A stretch of 64,000 nucleotides of DNA from Enterobacter sp. SA187 (GTDB lineage Bacteria > Pseudomonadota > Gammaproteobacteria > Enterobacterales > Enterobacteriaceae). The notes below the pieces were generated by a model. That model saw only the letters and a program-made list of their open reading frames with translations, was not told the DNA's origin and did not search any database. Positions 43,390-52,643 of the stretch are shown here, piece by piece. How positions within the stretch are numbered: position 1 is the stretch's first letter; each line of letters starts with the position of its first letter. The stretch is taken from positions 4,365,598 through 4,429,597 of the forward strand of contig NZ_CP019113.1 in assembly GCF_001888805.2 (NCBI RefSeq), given 5' to 3'. Made by a program: the position numbers and the translations under genes.

Positions 43390-44097
43390 TTGCCAAAAAA
43401 TCAGGTGAAGTTATCTGCATGGTATTTGAAGAGCAATCTCTCAAATGTCGGTTTAGCCGCATCCGGAATGAATACCGACATTACATCGGCAACAGGCCTC
43501 ACGACTACGATCATGCGTGATCAGTGGGTACCTGATAAGGCGTTAATCGTTACGCTGGATGCTGGATCTAACGTTTCTTATAACAATAAAGCTGTTACTG
43601 CGAAAACCATGCACAACGGTCTGACGATGTACACCTCTTTCTGTTACTCCATTGGGGCTGACGGAACAGCAACAAATTCAGGGCCAGCCTTGATTTCAAC
43701 TGACGGAAATAATTATACGAAATACTGGAAATTCCAGAATGGTTCCGGTGCTATCACTTCTCATGCAGGAACCTTTACCCCCGGTGTTTCTGATATTCGC
43801 GTTAAAAATGAAAAAAGGGTGATTACTGAACAGGAGGCGATTGCATTTATCAGTGAGTGGGAATCTATCGTTTATTCACTGAAGTGGACCCCCGATGCAA
43901 TGAGAGTGGGTTTTCGGGCGCAGGATATTTATGAGCGGTTCCCCGAACTCATAGAACGGTCGCCGCTGATGGATGTTGATGGAGGCGGTATGATCGAGGA
44001 CGGCATGATTGTTAATGTTGCTGAAACAGCGGCGGCTTATCTTGTTCCGGTAGTGCAGCAATTACTTCGCAGGGTCAAAGAACTGGAAGAAAAATAA
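43390..44097 (+). CDS. Silent alternative tail-fibre C-terminal cassette (S74 chaperone domain)
   Basis: An open frame opposite to all other tail genes. It reads as a fibre C-terminus: NVGLAASGMNTDITSATGL at the junction, a beta-rich receptor region, then an intramolecular chaperone domain of the S74 type with the SD dyad in VSDIRVKNEKRV and a final coiled-coil. It has only a TTG at 43390 and no ribosome binding site, so it is probably not expressed as placed. From codon 19 on it can be joined in frame to the fibre gene by inversion. Confidence 0.8.
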   Translation: MPKNQVKLSAWYLKSNLSNVGLAASGMNTDITSATGLTTTIMRDQWVPDKALIVTLDAGSNVSYNNKAVTAKTMHNGLTMYTSFCYSIGADGTATNSGPALISTDGNNYTKYWKFQNGSGAITSHAGTFTPGVSDIRVKNEKRVITEQEAIAFISEWESIVYSLKWTPDAMRVGFRAQDIYERFPELIERSPLMDVDGGGMIEDGMIVNVAETAAAYLVPVVQQLLRRVKELEEK

Positions 44098-45180
44098 AAA
44101 AGTAAACTATCGCACACGTTTCCCTCAAAGACTGACTTTCAAAAGTATCGTTGCATTGTAAAAGTGTGCGATAGAAAATTCTTATCAACTACTGTTTCTT
44201 TAATAGTCTTTCAATTTTGGCTTCCATTTCCTCAATCTTGTTTCCCATGAATACCATCGCGCAGGCCATGTCAGCTAACATAACATTTGTATCAAGAGCT
44301 AGTGTATCATCTTGATAATCAACAATTACTGAGGTAGGTATCTCTGCTTCTTCTTTATCACTATTTTTCATTACCGTTTCGATAATGGGATTTCCAGGAA
44401 CCAACTTAACATATTCCAGATCGATTTTAGCTAGATCCTGAGCAATTAAACCATATCGCTGAATTTCAGATCCTTTATATTTGAATGATGTAGGCATCCA
44501 TTTCATGACACGGTCATAGCTTTCCTTGCCTTTTGTATATTCAATGTCTTGCTTTATATCTCGGTCTGAATTAGCTGCTTTTTGAAATATATAATTCCCT
44601 TCTAAATTTGCTCCTTGCCCCCATGTGGAAATGTCACCGTTATGTGTGAAAATAAATGCTCTATGATAAATGTTATCGCCTAAAATCTTTATAGCGGCAC
44701 TGGCCCATGTAGTAGCGCCATTTGCAATTGCTCCGAATGCGGTATGAGTCTGATAACCGCCCGTAGCACTTGAACCACCTGATACTATTGGTGACCAACC
44801 GCCATCATTACCTCTTACTATATTTCCAAAGAAAGGAACATTCAGAATATCTCCCTCCCCACCCCATCCAGTTTGAAGACAATTACCACGAAAACCACGC
44901 TCTCCTGCAAAAAAGTTCAGACCGTTAGAGTTACGAATTCCGGTGAGATCTCCGTCTTCCGATATTTGGACATAATTATTTTTCGAATAACCGGCTGAAT
45001 AAGTATGAATGGTCGTTTTGTGAACTCCTGACTGAGTTTCGTGATAAAACCGACTCCCACCGGAAAAGGTTGAATCAGTTGCTAACTGGTTCAGGGTCAA
45101 GATGCCTGAGCTACCCCCTTTAAGACTCAGATCCAGGTTCGTGAAAGTCACACCATCTGCTTTTCCTAAACCGAGGTTTG
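43442..45180. other. Probable invertible tail-fibre segment
   Basis: The ends carry inverted copies of a Gin-like core: CAAATGTCGGTTTAG at 43442-43456 on the plus strand and CAAACCTCGGTTTAG at 45180-45166 on the minus strand (13 of 15 identical, including the central TC). The second resembles gix/cix core AAACCTCGGTTTA. In both, the frame reads N-[V/L]-G-L, so flipping swaps the fibre C-terminus from GKADG... to AASGMNTD... without a frameshift. The two cassettes end tail to tail at 44097/44189. An invertase gene adjoins. Confidence 0.7.
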
Positions 45181-45649
45181 TGCGAGCGCCTGCCGCATCA
45201 CTTGAACCGGTACCGCCGTCTTTAACTGCCAGCGCGCCATTGCTCCCTTTTTGCAGCAACTTACCCATCGCAGGAATGATTACGCTCTGGCCGTTGATGG
45301 TGACTGTTACATTCTGGTTGGCGTTCGTAGTGGCAAAGGCCTCCCAGGCTCCGATATTTTCATCATATTCGTTAATAAGCTGGGAGATGCTTTGGGCAAG
45401 GCCATCAACTGACAGGCTGTCCGTAACCAGAATACCGTAACGCTGGCCGCTAACAGCCGGTGATGCTGCAGGCGTAACGGTCAGGGAAGTGGCGCTGTTA
45501 ATGGCCGTTATCTGAACGAGCTGCACCGGATTTGATGCCACCAGCAAAGTCTGCCCTATGCGGATCTGACTGGTCGGCGCGGTGAAGTTCGTGCCCGTGC
45601 CTGTGACAGAATTACCATTGAAAGAGATTGTACCTGCGTTATAGATCAT
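44189..45649 (-). CDS. Phage tail fibre protein with S74 chaperone domain
   Basis: A 486-residue side or tip fibre. The start at 45649 (MIYNAGTISFNGN) follows CCGGAGAAAAT; an upstream frame to 45733 runs through a terminator. Residues 1-157 are the constant stalk part (VDGLAQSISQLINEYDENIGAWEAFA, AVKDGGTGSSDAAGARTNL). The rest is a variable C-terminus with a putative receptor region and the endosialidase-type chaperone domain (SDRDIKQDIEYTKG, RYGLIAQDL) plus a coiled-coil end. It is probably the currently expressed version of an invertible pair. Confidence 0.88.
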   Translation of the reverse strand: MIYNAGTISFNGNSVTGTGTNFTAPTSQIRIGQTLLVASNPVQLVQITAINSATSLTVTPAASPAVSGQRYGILVTDSLSVDGLAQSISQLINEYDENIGAWEAFATTNANQNVTVTINGQSVIIPAMGKLLQKGSNGALAVKDGGTGSSDAAGARTNLGLGKADGVTFTNLDLSLKGGSSGILTLNQLATDSTFSGGSRFYHETQSGVHKTTIHTYSAGYSKNNYVQISEDGDLTGIRNSNGLNFFAGERGFRGNCLQTGWGGEGDILNVPFFGNIVRGNDGGWSPIVSGGSSATGGYQTHTAFGAIANGATTWASAAIKILGDNIYHRAFIFTHNGDISTWGQGANLEGNYIFQKAANSDRDIKQDIEYTKGKESYDRVMKWMPTSFKYKGSEIQRYGLIAQDLAKIDLEYVKLVPGNPIIETVMKNSDKEEAEIPTSVIVDYQDDTLALDTNVMLADMACAMVFMGNKIEEMEAKIERLLKKQ

Positions 45650-45664
45650 ATTTTCTCCGGGCAA

Positions 45665-45687
45665 TAAAAAACCCGCCGAAGCGGGTT
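45665..45687 (-). terminator. Intergenic hairpin before the tail fibre gene
   Basis: Minus strand AACCCGC, TTCG, GCGGGTTTTTTATT: a tetraloop hairpin plus T-run between the tail-tip gene and the fibre gene. Confidence 0.75.
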
Positions 45688-45713
45688 GTATATGCAATGT
45701 TGTGTAAGACGGA

Positions 45714-46679
45714 TTAAACCAGCCCGAGCGCATAGGGGTAGTACTGGTCGTAGATACTGCAGTCTATGTAACCGACATAGCCACGAATAGCCCATGGCTT
45801 TACTGCATCGGCCTCTTGTCCTGAGATTATGCGGCTTGAAAACACGTTCGCTATCGTCGCCTGCCACACCCCGTTTTTATATCCGGCGGCAGAACAACTG
45901 GAGTTCAGATAGCCGCCGCTTTTTGGCGATGCCGGATCCGCGGGTATAAAGACGACGGATGTCACGCCTGGTGTCACCGCCAGTGGCGTTGCCGATTCAA
46001 GATCGCCGGTCATCAGCCCCATATTGAGCGGCAGGCAGTTACTGTGCCAGACCAGCGTCCCGTCCCGGTAAACGAAAAATCCCCAATCCGGGATGTTCAC
46101 CAGATAGTTTGAGAAAACGTAAATTCGGCACCCGGTTTGGTTTATTCCGGAGGCATTGAACGAGAATGCATGATACCCACCGGAATTCACCACCGAATAA
46201 ACGGATGTCGATAACCGCCCGTCGGCGTTTGGCAGCCGGTGAAACGTGACGATTTTATTGCTGACAGGGATCCGTGTCTGAATAAGCTGGCCACCGGGCG
46301 GCACGTCTATGACGTCAACCAGACAGAACGGGACGAAATCCGGAGCCAGCTTTACCGTCTTGTTACCATAGGCGTCATATGAATACAGCGACTGGCCGAA
46401 ATAGCTGCTGTCGGTACCAGTATTTGGCGTAGCCAGCACGACCAGTCGGACCGGAGTCGCCACGCTCCATGAAACGATATTCCCGGACACGGTTACCTGA
46501 TACGGGTTATTGGTGGGAAGCGCGGAAACAGCCGTTTCGATTATCAGGCTGGCCTGGTAAGTACACCCGGCCGGGTAAGTTCTGCTTCCCGATCCGGAGA
46601 TGTCGATAACGTCCATCACATAGTTGACCGCCATCGAGTTGATGGCATCAAAGCTGGTTCCAGCGATAAATGTCTGCAT
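45714..46679 (-). CDS. Phage tail protein of unknown function, downstream of gpJ
   Basis: A 321-residue protein that begins where the gpJ gene ends (the start and stop codons share one base). No catalytic motif, signal peptide or membrane helix is evident. The sequence is rich in Ser, Thr, Asn and Tyr and looks beta-structured (YQVTVSGNIVSWSVATPVRLVV), as expected for a tail-tip or fibre-attachment protein. Similar-sized genes are found after J in some lambdoid and N15-like phages. A specific function cannot be assigned. Confidence 0.75.
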   Translation of the reverse strand: MQTFIAGTSFDAINSMAVNYVMDVIDISGSGSRTYPAGCTYQASLIIETAVSALPTNNPYQVTVSGNIVSWSVATPVRLVVLATPNTGTDSSYFGQSLYSYDAYGNKTVKLAPDFVPFCLVDVIDVPPGGQLIQTRIPVSNKIVTFHRLPNADGRLSTSVYSVVNSGGYHAFSFNASGINQTGCRIYVFSNYLVNIPDWGFFVYRDGTLVWHSNCLPLNMGLMTGDLESATPLAVTPGVTSVVFIPADPASPKSGGYLNSSCSAAGYKNGVWQATIANVFSSRIISGQEADAVKPWAIRGYVGYIDCSIYDQYYPYALGLV

Positions 46680-49600
46680 TACACTCTCTGCCCCATAACG
46701 GCTGCCAGGCGACCGTACTGGTCATACGAAATGATCCGGTTATTTGTAATAACCAGCCTGCCCTGGCCTGCTACCCCACCGTTTATCTCGATGGTCCCGT
46801 TCTTATCTATCCGCCATCCCAAGGTACCGACGACATAGTTTGATGACTGAATGTATGCGCCAATTTTCGCATTGGTGATCGTGCCGTCCTGAATGAAGGT
46901 CTCACGGATAAAGGTTTGCCCGTTCTGAATCACGAATGGCAGCGATACAACGGCACCGGCCTGCGTGGTAACAGCAAAACGGTCTGCCAGAAAAATTACC
47001 TGTGATTGCATGCCGCCGGGTGTATTTTGTACCCCTATGCCCATACCTGCAGCGTAATACTGGCCGTTAGCGGCAACGCCAACTTTGATGTTGTACATCG
47101 CGTTTAGGTTGCCGTTTACATCTGCCACCGCCTGCGCCGTCTGGTTGATGGCAGCCGTCTGCCCGTTCACTGTCACCGTCAGAGAGTTAATCTTCGTGGC
47201 GGATGCCTGGGTGAAGTCAGCCAGCGTTTCCGTCAGATCGGTCGCGTTCGAAACATTCCCACCCGCAGACGCATCAAGCGTAACCAGCGCCCGGGCAACA
47301 GCCTGGCTGGTATCCGCTATGGTGGTGTCTATCCGGTCAATTTTTGCCACATTACCGTTATTGGTGGCAGTCTGGGATCTGCGGGAAGTCACCTGCGCCA
47401 GGGTGTTCTGGATCACGGCAATTGATGAGTTTTTGACACCGCCAGTCATGCCGTCCATCGAAACGGAAATTTCGTCGATTTTTACGGCTGCCTGTGAAAG
47501 GCCATCGGAGTTTTGCTGGATTTGTAACGCCTGTTGCTCAAGCTGATCGGCGTTTTCCTGAATATCTGTCACCATTCCGGCAATAGTTTCATTGCTGTCT
47601 ACGGCGTTCTCAATCAGGTTCTTAAATACTTCCGATTCTTTCATGTCATTCAGAATGTCATCGGTGATGGCACTGACATCAATGGAAGAGGTGCCCATAA
47701 CCCAGGCAGTCCAGTCCCCCACATTTCCAATACGGTCAACGAGGCGCGCGCGGTACCATTGTCGGACACCGGCAGGCATGGGGCCGTGCTGGTAACTGAC
47801 TGCCGGGTATGGCACCAGCGCCAGCAGCTCAGGGTTGGCTTTGTCGTCCGTCGTGGCGCGCTGCAGCTCGGTATAGGACGTGTCACCCGATCCATCCGGG
47901 AAGGACCACGTTACATCAATCGCCCACACAACATCATCCGTTGCCAGAAGATTCTGCGGTGTGCCTGGCTTACCGGTTTTCCCGGTCAGATAAGTAGTAT
48001 CAGCGTAGCCCCATGGAGAAGAAGACTCCTGGGCATTCATGGCGCGAACGCGAACGTCATAGCTGCCGGTATAAATGCCCTGAATTGAAAAGCCCTGCGC
48101 ACTGGTGACGGCGACGTTGATCCAGTCCCCGTTATCCTTGCGCCACTGGGCCATATAGCGAATAGCGCCACCCACCTTGTCCCAGGTGACATTCATCGTC
48201 GCAACGTTCAGCCCCTGGGCAACATGATCCACCTCTGTGATGATGATGTTTTTCGGTGCGGATATTACGCTGATCGGGGTGACGGTGATCGGCGCCGGGT
48301 CGATGCGCACACCATCATCGATGTACCGGTATTTGTTCGGGTCGTGCTGTACGGCAGTAATGGTAAAGCCGCCGTTACTGTCATCGTTCGCACTGATGGA
48401 GGTCACACGGAAATACTGAATCGCCAGGCTGTCACTGTCGATGGCCCACACCGCACCCGCCGCCGGTGGCTGGCTGAATGCAGTATTCACGGTCACCGTT
48501 TTCTTGTCACTGCTGACAGCGCCAATGGTGCGGGTCTGCGCCGACCCGTCAGGCAGGTTAACCACCAGCCGGTCACCTGCTGCGTAGTCAACGGCCCGGT
48601 CAAGGGTAATGTTTCGGCCACTGACCGCGCTGATGCGGCCGCCGTTCTGTTTACCGGCGCGGAACGGGTCAGCCACACCGATGATCTCCGCCGGTAACGG
48701 AATGTAGCCATCAAGCCCTACCCCGAAAGAAATGGTACCGTCGCGCGCGTTCGAGAGAATAGCCCAGCGGCCCCGGCGGTGCGCCTCACTCTGTGACGTG
48801 CAGCCAATCGCCGTAAGCGACATCTGGTTTACGTTGTAACGCTCAACCAGTTTTTCGTCATACACGCCTTCTACGGTGTCGCTGTAATGGTTCTGCGGAT
48901 CTGACCAGGATACCAGTGCTGATGAATAGCGGTTCTTATAACTGCCGCTGCCGTAGGTGAACAGACCGTCAATCACATTTGAGGCGTGGTAAACAAAATC
49001 CACATCGTCCTGCGGTACGTCCGCGCGCACGAATATCTGATCGTTTCCCCAGAAGGTTATCCCCCGGAACACAGCGGCCAGATCGCTCAGTACGGTATAG
49101 GCATCCTGCTGGCTCTGGATGAACACGTTGCAGGTGAAGCGAGGTTCTGTGCCACCGGCGCCATTCGACACCTTCTCATCGCAATACTGAGAAATGGCAT
49201 AAAGTGCCCACTTATCAATCATGCTGGCATCGACGCGGTTACCCATGCCGTAAATTTTATCCAGCACCAGATCATAGAAAATCCACGCCGGGTTGTTGGT
49301 GTAGGCCAGCTTAAAACCGCCAGACCACGTCCCGCTATAGGTGCGGGTAACCGGATCGTAAGTGTCCGGAACGCGGATTAATTTACCCTTAGGCCTGCAC
49401 GTTACTTTCGGCGCGCCGCCGGAAAACTGGCTGCTGTCGACCTCGATATAAAGCAGAGCGCTGTTCGGATAACGAAGTTTGCTGTCGATCACTTCTGCAA
49501 AAGAGAAGACCTTGAAGCCGTTCACCAGTTTCGCGGACGTGGAGTCTGCTGTGATGCGGCGCACTCTGATTGACCAGCCTGTTGTTGCCTCCGGGAGATC

Positions 49601-50143
49601 GATACGATGATCGCGCTGATATTCAGAGGTGGTTTTGCCGTCAAATTTCCCGTCTACTACGGTGCGCCATGCTGCGCCATCGGTGGACAGGTCAATGGCG
49701 TACTGCGTGACGGTGCCGACCATATCGCCATTGTCTTTGTACATGTACTGTGCGGGCAGGCTGAGTTTGATGCGCACGGCATCAAGGGTAAGATTGCTGA
49801 ACTGGCGGGTCCATGGGACGGTGGTGGTCACCGCCACGTTAGCTGACAGCTCGTTATCCACTTCCGGCAATCCCTGGATATAAGGCTGGTCCTGTGTACC
49901 CTTACGGTACTCCCATTTAACGCCGGTGAAGTTATAGCTGCCGTCGTCGTTCGCCAGCGCCGTATCGTTCAGGTAAATCTTCTGCGCGGTCAGGTCGCCC
50001 TGAATTTCACCTTCAGACAGCACGACCAGCATTTTGAGTTTCGCATCCGACAGCAGATCATCCGGCTGCTCAACTGGCGTATGCTGTTTACCGCCCCCGC
50101 CGCCCTTCCTGCCCTGAATGGTTTCGTTTTCCAGTAAACGCAT
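46679..50143 (-). CDS. J: Phage host-specificity / tail tip protein J
   Basis: An 1154-residue central tail-tip protein. The N-terminus is gpJ-like (GGGGGKQHTPVEQPDDLLSDA and LSEGEIQGDL). The middle holds the tail-hub-like folds and fibronectin-like domains (GYADTTYLTGKTGKPGTPQNLL). A helical coiled-coil follows (EVFKNLIENAVDSNETIAGM), and the C-terminal DUF1983-type domain (FLADRFAVTTQAGAVVSLPF) ends in a short receptor-facing tail. In lambda gpJ recognises LamB; the receptor here is unknown. It follows the I gene by 13 bp. Confidence 0.95.
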   Translation of the reverse strand: MRLLENETIQGRKGGGGGKQHTPVEQPDDLLSDAKLKMLVVLSEGEIQGDLTAQKIYLNDTALANDDGSYNFTGVKWEYRKGTQDQPYIQGLPEVDNELSANVAVTTTVPWTRQFSNLTLDAVRIKLSLPAQYMYKDNGDMVGTVTQYAIDLSTDGAAWRTVVDGKFDGKTTSEYQRDHRIDLPEATTGWSIRVRRITADSTSAKLVNGFKVFSFAEVIDSKLRYPNSALLYIEVDSSQFSGGAPKVTCRPKGKLIRVPDTYDPVTRTYSGTWSGGFKLAYTNNPAWIFYDLVLDKIYGMGNRVDASMIDKWALYAISQYCDEKVSNGAGGTEPRFTCNVFIQSQQDAYTVLSDLAAVFRGITFWGNDQIFVRADVPQDDVDFVYHASNVIDGLFTYGSGSYKNRYSSALVSWSDPQNHYSDTVEGVYDEKLVERYNVNQMSLTAIGCTSQSEAHRRGRWAILSNARDGTISFGVGLDGYIPLPAEIIGVADPFRAGKQNGGRISAVSGRNITLDRAVDYAAGDRLVVNLPDGSAQTRTIGAVSSDKKTVTVNTAFSQPPAAGAVWAIDSDSLAIQYFRVTSISANDDSNGGFTITAVQHDPNKYRYIDDGVRIDPAPITVTPISVISAPKNIIITEVDHVAQGLNVATMNVTWDKVGGAIRYMAQWRKDNGDWINVAVTSAQGFSIQGIYTGSYDVRVRAMNAQESSSPWGYADTTYLTGKTGKPGTPQNLLATDDVVWAIDVTWSFPDGSGDTSYTELQRATTDDKANPELLALVPYPAVSYQHGPMPAGVRQWYRARLVDRIGNVGDWTAWVMGTSSIDVSAITDDILNDMKESEVFKNLIENAVDSNETIAGMVTDIQENADQLEQQALQIQQNSDGLSQAAVKIDEISVSMDGMTGGVKNSSIAVIQNTLAQVTSRRSQTATNNGNVAKIDRIDTTIADTSQAVARALVTLDASAGGNVSNATDLTETLADFTQASATKINSLTVTVNGQTAAINQTAQAVADVNGNLNAMYNIKVGVAANGQYYAAGMGIGVQNTPGGMQSQVIFLADRFAVTTQAGAVVSLPFVIQNGQTFIRETFIQDGTITNAKIGAYIQSSNYVVGTLGWRIDKNGTIEINGGVAGQGRLVITNNRIISYDQYGRLAAVMGQRV

Positions 50144-50156
50144 ATCTCACCTGTTG

Positions 50157-50771
50157 TTATTGCTGATCGCTGGAGAAAATCCCCGCACTGATAATGGCCC
50201 CGCCAATCTCACGCTCACCGAAAAGCACCGGGACCGGGTAGCCCATTGCCACGGTGTTCACCGGCGCGCCGAATGCATAGTTGGGTTTATTGTCCGTGCT
50301 GGAAGATGCGCCGACATTGTATTTTGGTTGCGGGGTGAGCAGCTGAACCACGCCTCCAAGCATCATGCTCAGACCAAGGCCGGTTAACGCTGTCGTGGTC
50401 GCTGCGGCAGCGGCTGCGCTCATGCCAAGTGCGACAAGACTGCCGCCTGCGGTAAAGAAGGCTGCCACCAGCGCAACCGCACCGATGACAATCTGCAATA
50501 CGCCACCGCGCTTTGAACCTTCGGTGATGGACGTAATCCGGTACACCTCCGATCCATTAGTCATATCGAATTCATCAAGGCCGATATTGTGCTTACCGTT
50601 GAAGAAGGCGAAGCGAATTCCATGCATATGCCCCTCTGACAGGTAGCGCTTAAATCCCCGCACCTGGCTGCACATCGCGCGCAGCATTTCTGGCAGATCC
50701 GCCACGTCAAATTTGTGTACGCGCCCGAATTTCTTCGCCATGCGCCCGTCAAGAATGAGCATTTTCAGCAT
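50157..50771 (-). CDS. I: Phage tail assembly protein I
   Basis: A 204-residue TipI-like tail assembly protein. It has an N-terminal beta-grasp-type region (GRVHKFDVADLPEMLRAMCS), a glycine/alanine-rich hydrophobic central stretch (IGAVALVAAFFTAGGSLVAL), and a C-terminal PVPVLFGEREIGG segment typical of lambda gpI. It overlaps the end of the K gene by 23 bp. A second ATG lies three codons in (50762). Confidence 0.9.
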   Translation of the reverse strand: MLKMLILDGRMAKKFGRVHKFDVADLPEMLRAMCSQVRGFKRYLSEGHMHGIRFAFFNGKHNIGLDEFDMTNGSEVYRITSITEGSKRGGVLQIVIGAVALVAAFFTAGGSLVALGMSAAAAAATTTALTGLGLSMMLGGVVQLLTPQPKYNVGASSSTDNKPNYAFGAPVNTVAMGYPVPVLFGEREIGGAIISAGIFSSDQQ

Positions 50772-51480
50772 TTATCAGCTCCTTATGACGCACCACCCGA
50801 ACGGTGCGGTCGCGGTAATATTTTCCGTATGGCACCCGGGCCGAAAGTTGCCCGGTGATATGATGCAGGATGAGATTGTCGCCGAGGTATACCGCGGCAT
50901 GATTGGTCACCTGCGCCTGTACGCGCATCATGATCATGTCGCCGGGGCGAATATCCGTCGGGTCAACTTCGAAAAAACCCTCAGCCTGCCAGTTATCGTC
51001 GTAGCGGTTTTCGCCCTGTTCCCACCATTCATACGGCACCGAGTAATTGCCCAGGGCAACGCCGTGCTCACGCTGGTACCACTCACGGATAAGCGACCAG
51101 CAGTCTGCAAAGCCGAGCACCCAGCGCCGCCCGGTATAATCCCGGTCTTCTCTTGGCGAGAGCGTGCAGAAATCCCCGTCAGGCCAGGACATGATCCCCC
51201 ACTCCACGCCGGACCAGTCGCACTGGATACGATCGTGCTCGGACGGCACCAGTTGCACTACGTCCGGGTGAGAATGAACGATCATGATGATTTCACCCTG
51301 CTCCTCTGCCGCAAGCCTGTCTTCCGGCGCCAGCGTGAAGGCCTCCGCCGGGTTTTTTGCAATGTTGCGACACGGAATGTAGTTCTGCGCCCGTCCGGAC
51401 TGCACCACGACGCCACACGCTTCATTCGGATATTCCGCTGCTACATGATCAGCAATGGCTTTCATTAACTTTTTGCGCAT
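50749..51480 (-). CDS. K: Phage tail tip protein K, JAMM plus NlpC/P60 peptidase
   Basis: A 243-residue two-domain protein. Residues 1-115 are a JAB/MPN metalloprotease-like domain with ACGVVV and the HSHPD motif followed by SEHDR. The second half is an NlpC/P60 cysteine peptidase with the Cys in FADCWSLIREWY and the His in TNHAAVYLGDN. In lambda K is needed for tail-tip assembly and probably cuts peptidoglycan on entry. It ends inside the start of I and begins 2 bp after L. Confidence 0.93.
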   Translation of the reverse strand: MRKKLMKAIADHVAAEYPNEACGVVVQSGRAQNYIPCRNIAKNPAEAFTLAPEDRLAAEEQGEIIMIVHSHPDVVQLVPSEHDRIQCDWSGVEWGIMSWPDGDFCTLSPREDRDYTGRRWVLGFADCWSLIREWYQREHGVALGNYSVPYEWWEQGENRYDDNWQAEGFFEVDPTDIRPGDMIMMRVQAQVTNHAAVYLGDNLILHHITGQLSARVPYGKYYRDRTVRVVRHKELINAENAHS

Positions 51481-51482
51481 GC

Positions 51483-52220
51483 TTATTTCCCCTGAAGGTT
51501 TGCCGCCGGGAATCCGCCGAACGATAACGGATTACCTTCCCCGAACCTGGCTTCACAGTCAGGCAGCCGACCACCGCAGACGTCCAGCGCCGGATTGTTC
51601 GTTGGTGTGCCGTCTTTCAGAAAATACCGGTTTCCGGCGTAATCGCAGCCGTTGCCGGTTCGGTACCAGCCCCGCATGCACCAGGTGCAGACAGGCGTAA
51701 TTTGCCGGGTGGGTAGTTGCAGGTTCTGAACATCGAAGGGTGAACACAGCTCGAAATCTACCTGCATCCGTGTTTCAGCGGTCTTGGCGTTGACGTAAAA
51801 CAGCTGCACCCGCTCATCTGCCGGGCTGGCGTTCAAGTTGCCCGCTACCCAGTTTGCAGCATCGAGGTATTTCGCCAGGGTGGTGTGTATTTTCACCTTT
51901 GCTTTGACCATGTCGTCGTATTCCAGACACAGCGCGGTGACGTAGTTGCCGATATTCGACACGGATAGCGTGGGCGTCGGCTGTGCACCGGTGCTGGACA
52001 ACTCCATGCCCTTTAGCTCGTACGGGTACGGATCGTACTGCTGGCCCTGCCAGATGATGGCGGGAAGATTATCAGCGGCGAATGCAGCCCAGCCTGCCGG
52101 ATCAATGTTGTGCGCGTGAAAGCGCAGCACGGTATCTATGCCGAAAGCTGTACCGTCAATTTCAATTAGCCGGATAAGCTGGCCCGGCTCCAGTTGCTGG
52201 ATGTCACCTGAAAAACTCAT
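51483..52220 (-). CDS. L: Phage minor tail protein L
   Basis: A 245-residue lambda gpL-like tail-tip protein, thought to carry an iron-sulfur cluster through conserved cysteines. The C-terminal part shows the pattern TPVCTWCMRGWYRTGNGCDYAG and DVCGGRLPDCEARFGEGN. The N-terminal part (IQQLEPGQLIRLIEIDGTAF) is typical. It lies between M and K. Confidence 0.92.
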   Translation of the reverse strand: MSFSGDIQQLEPGQLIRLIEIDGTAFGIDTVLRFHAHNIDPAGWAAFAADNLPAIIWQGQQYDPYPYELKGMELSSTGAQPTPTLSVSNIGNYVTALCLEYDDMVKAKVKIHTTLAKYLDAANWVAGNLNASPADERVQLFYVNAKTAETRMQVDFELCSPFDVQNLQLPTRQITPVCTWCMRGWYRTGNGCDYAGNRYFLKDGTPTNNPALDVCGGRLPDCEARFGEGNPLSFGGFPAANLQGK

Positions 52221-52230
52221 ATAAGACCCA

Positions 52231-52254
52231 TAAAAAAGGCCGCATAAGCGGCCT
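52231..52254 (-). terminator. Intergenic hairpin between M and L
   Basis: Minus strand AGGCCGC, TTAT, GCGGCCTTTTTTA: a stable stem and T-run inside the late operon. Confidence 0.78.
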
Positions 52255-52276
52255 GTTATCGAATGAATCGGGGAAT

Positions 52277-52618
52277 TTACGGCGCGAAGGCCTGCTCAAA
52301 TACAAACGATATTTCAACAAAACCACCATTCGGGAATGTGGGACTGACAGAATCAGCTTTGACGCGGTAAAGTTTTTTCTCCCCCCATGGATTCACCCAC
52401 CAGAAAGACTTGATGACATGGCTAAGAAGAAACTCCCGCACCGGCTTCATGGCTGCCAATTTCCCGCTACACGCTAAATTCCATGTTTCGGCAGCCGTGT
52501 TAATCCCGGCGCTGGCAACCTGTTTATAGCCATCCCCAAACTGTGCCTGCAGCGTGGCCACATTCGTTGAGCCACTTGCATCGGTGCGAACGCACCAGAT
52601 AAACGTATCGATTGCCAT
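52277..52618 (-). CDS. M: Phage minor tail protein M
   Basis: A 113-residue gpM-like tail-tip protein. It has the family pattern with LQAQFGDGYKQVASAGINTAAETWNL near the start and a FWWVNPWGEKKLYRVK segment before the C-terminal ISFVFEQAFAP. It lies 25 bp after the tape measure gene. Confidence 0.92.
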   Translation of the reverse strand: MAIDTFIWCVRTDASGSTNVATLQAQFGDGYKQVASAGINTAAETWNLACSGKLAAMKPVREFLLSHVIKSFWWVNPWGEKKLYRVKADSVSPTFPNGGFVEISFVFEQAFAP

Positions 52619-52643
52619 ATGTTTTCCGAAATGAACCGGAACA

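Noticed and set aside
43390..44097. The plus-strand fibre frame as an independent gene
   Set aside because: It has only a TTG start without a ribosome binding site and begins in the middle of a fibre motif; it fits better as a silent inversion cassette.
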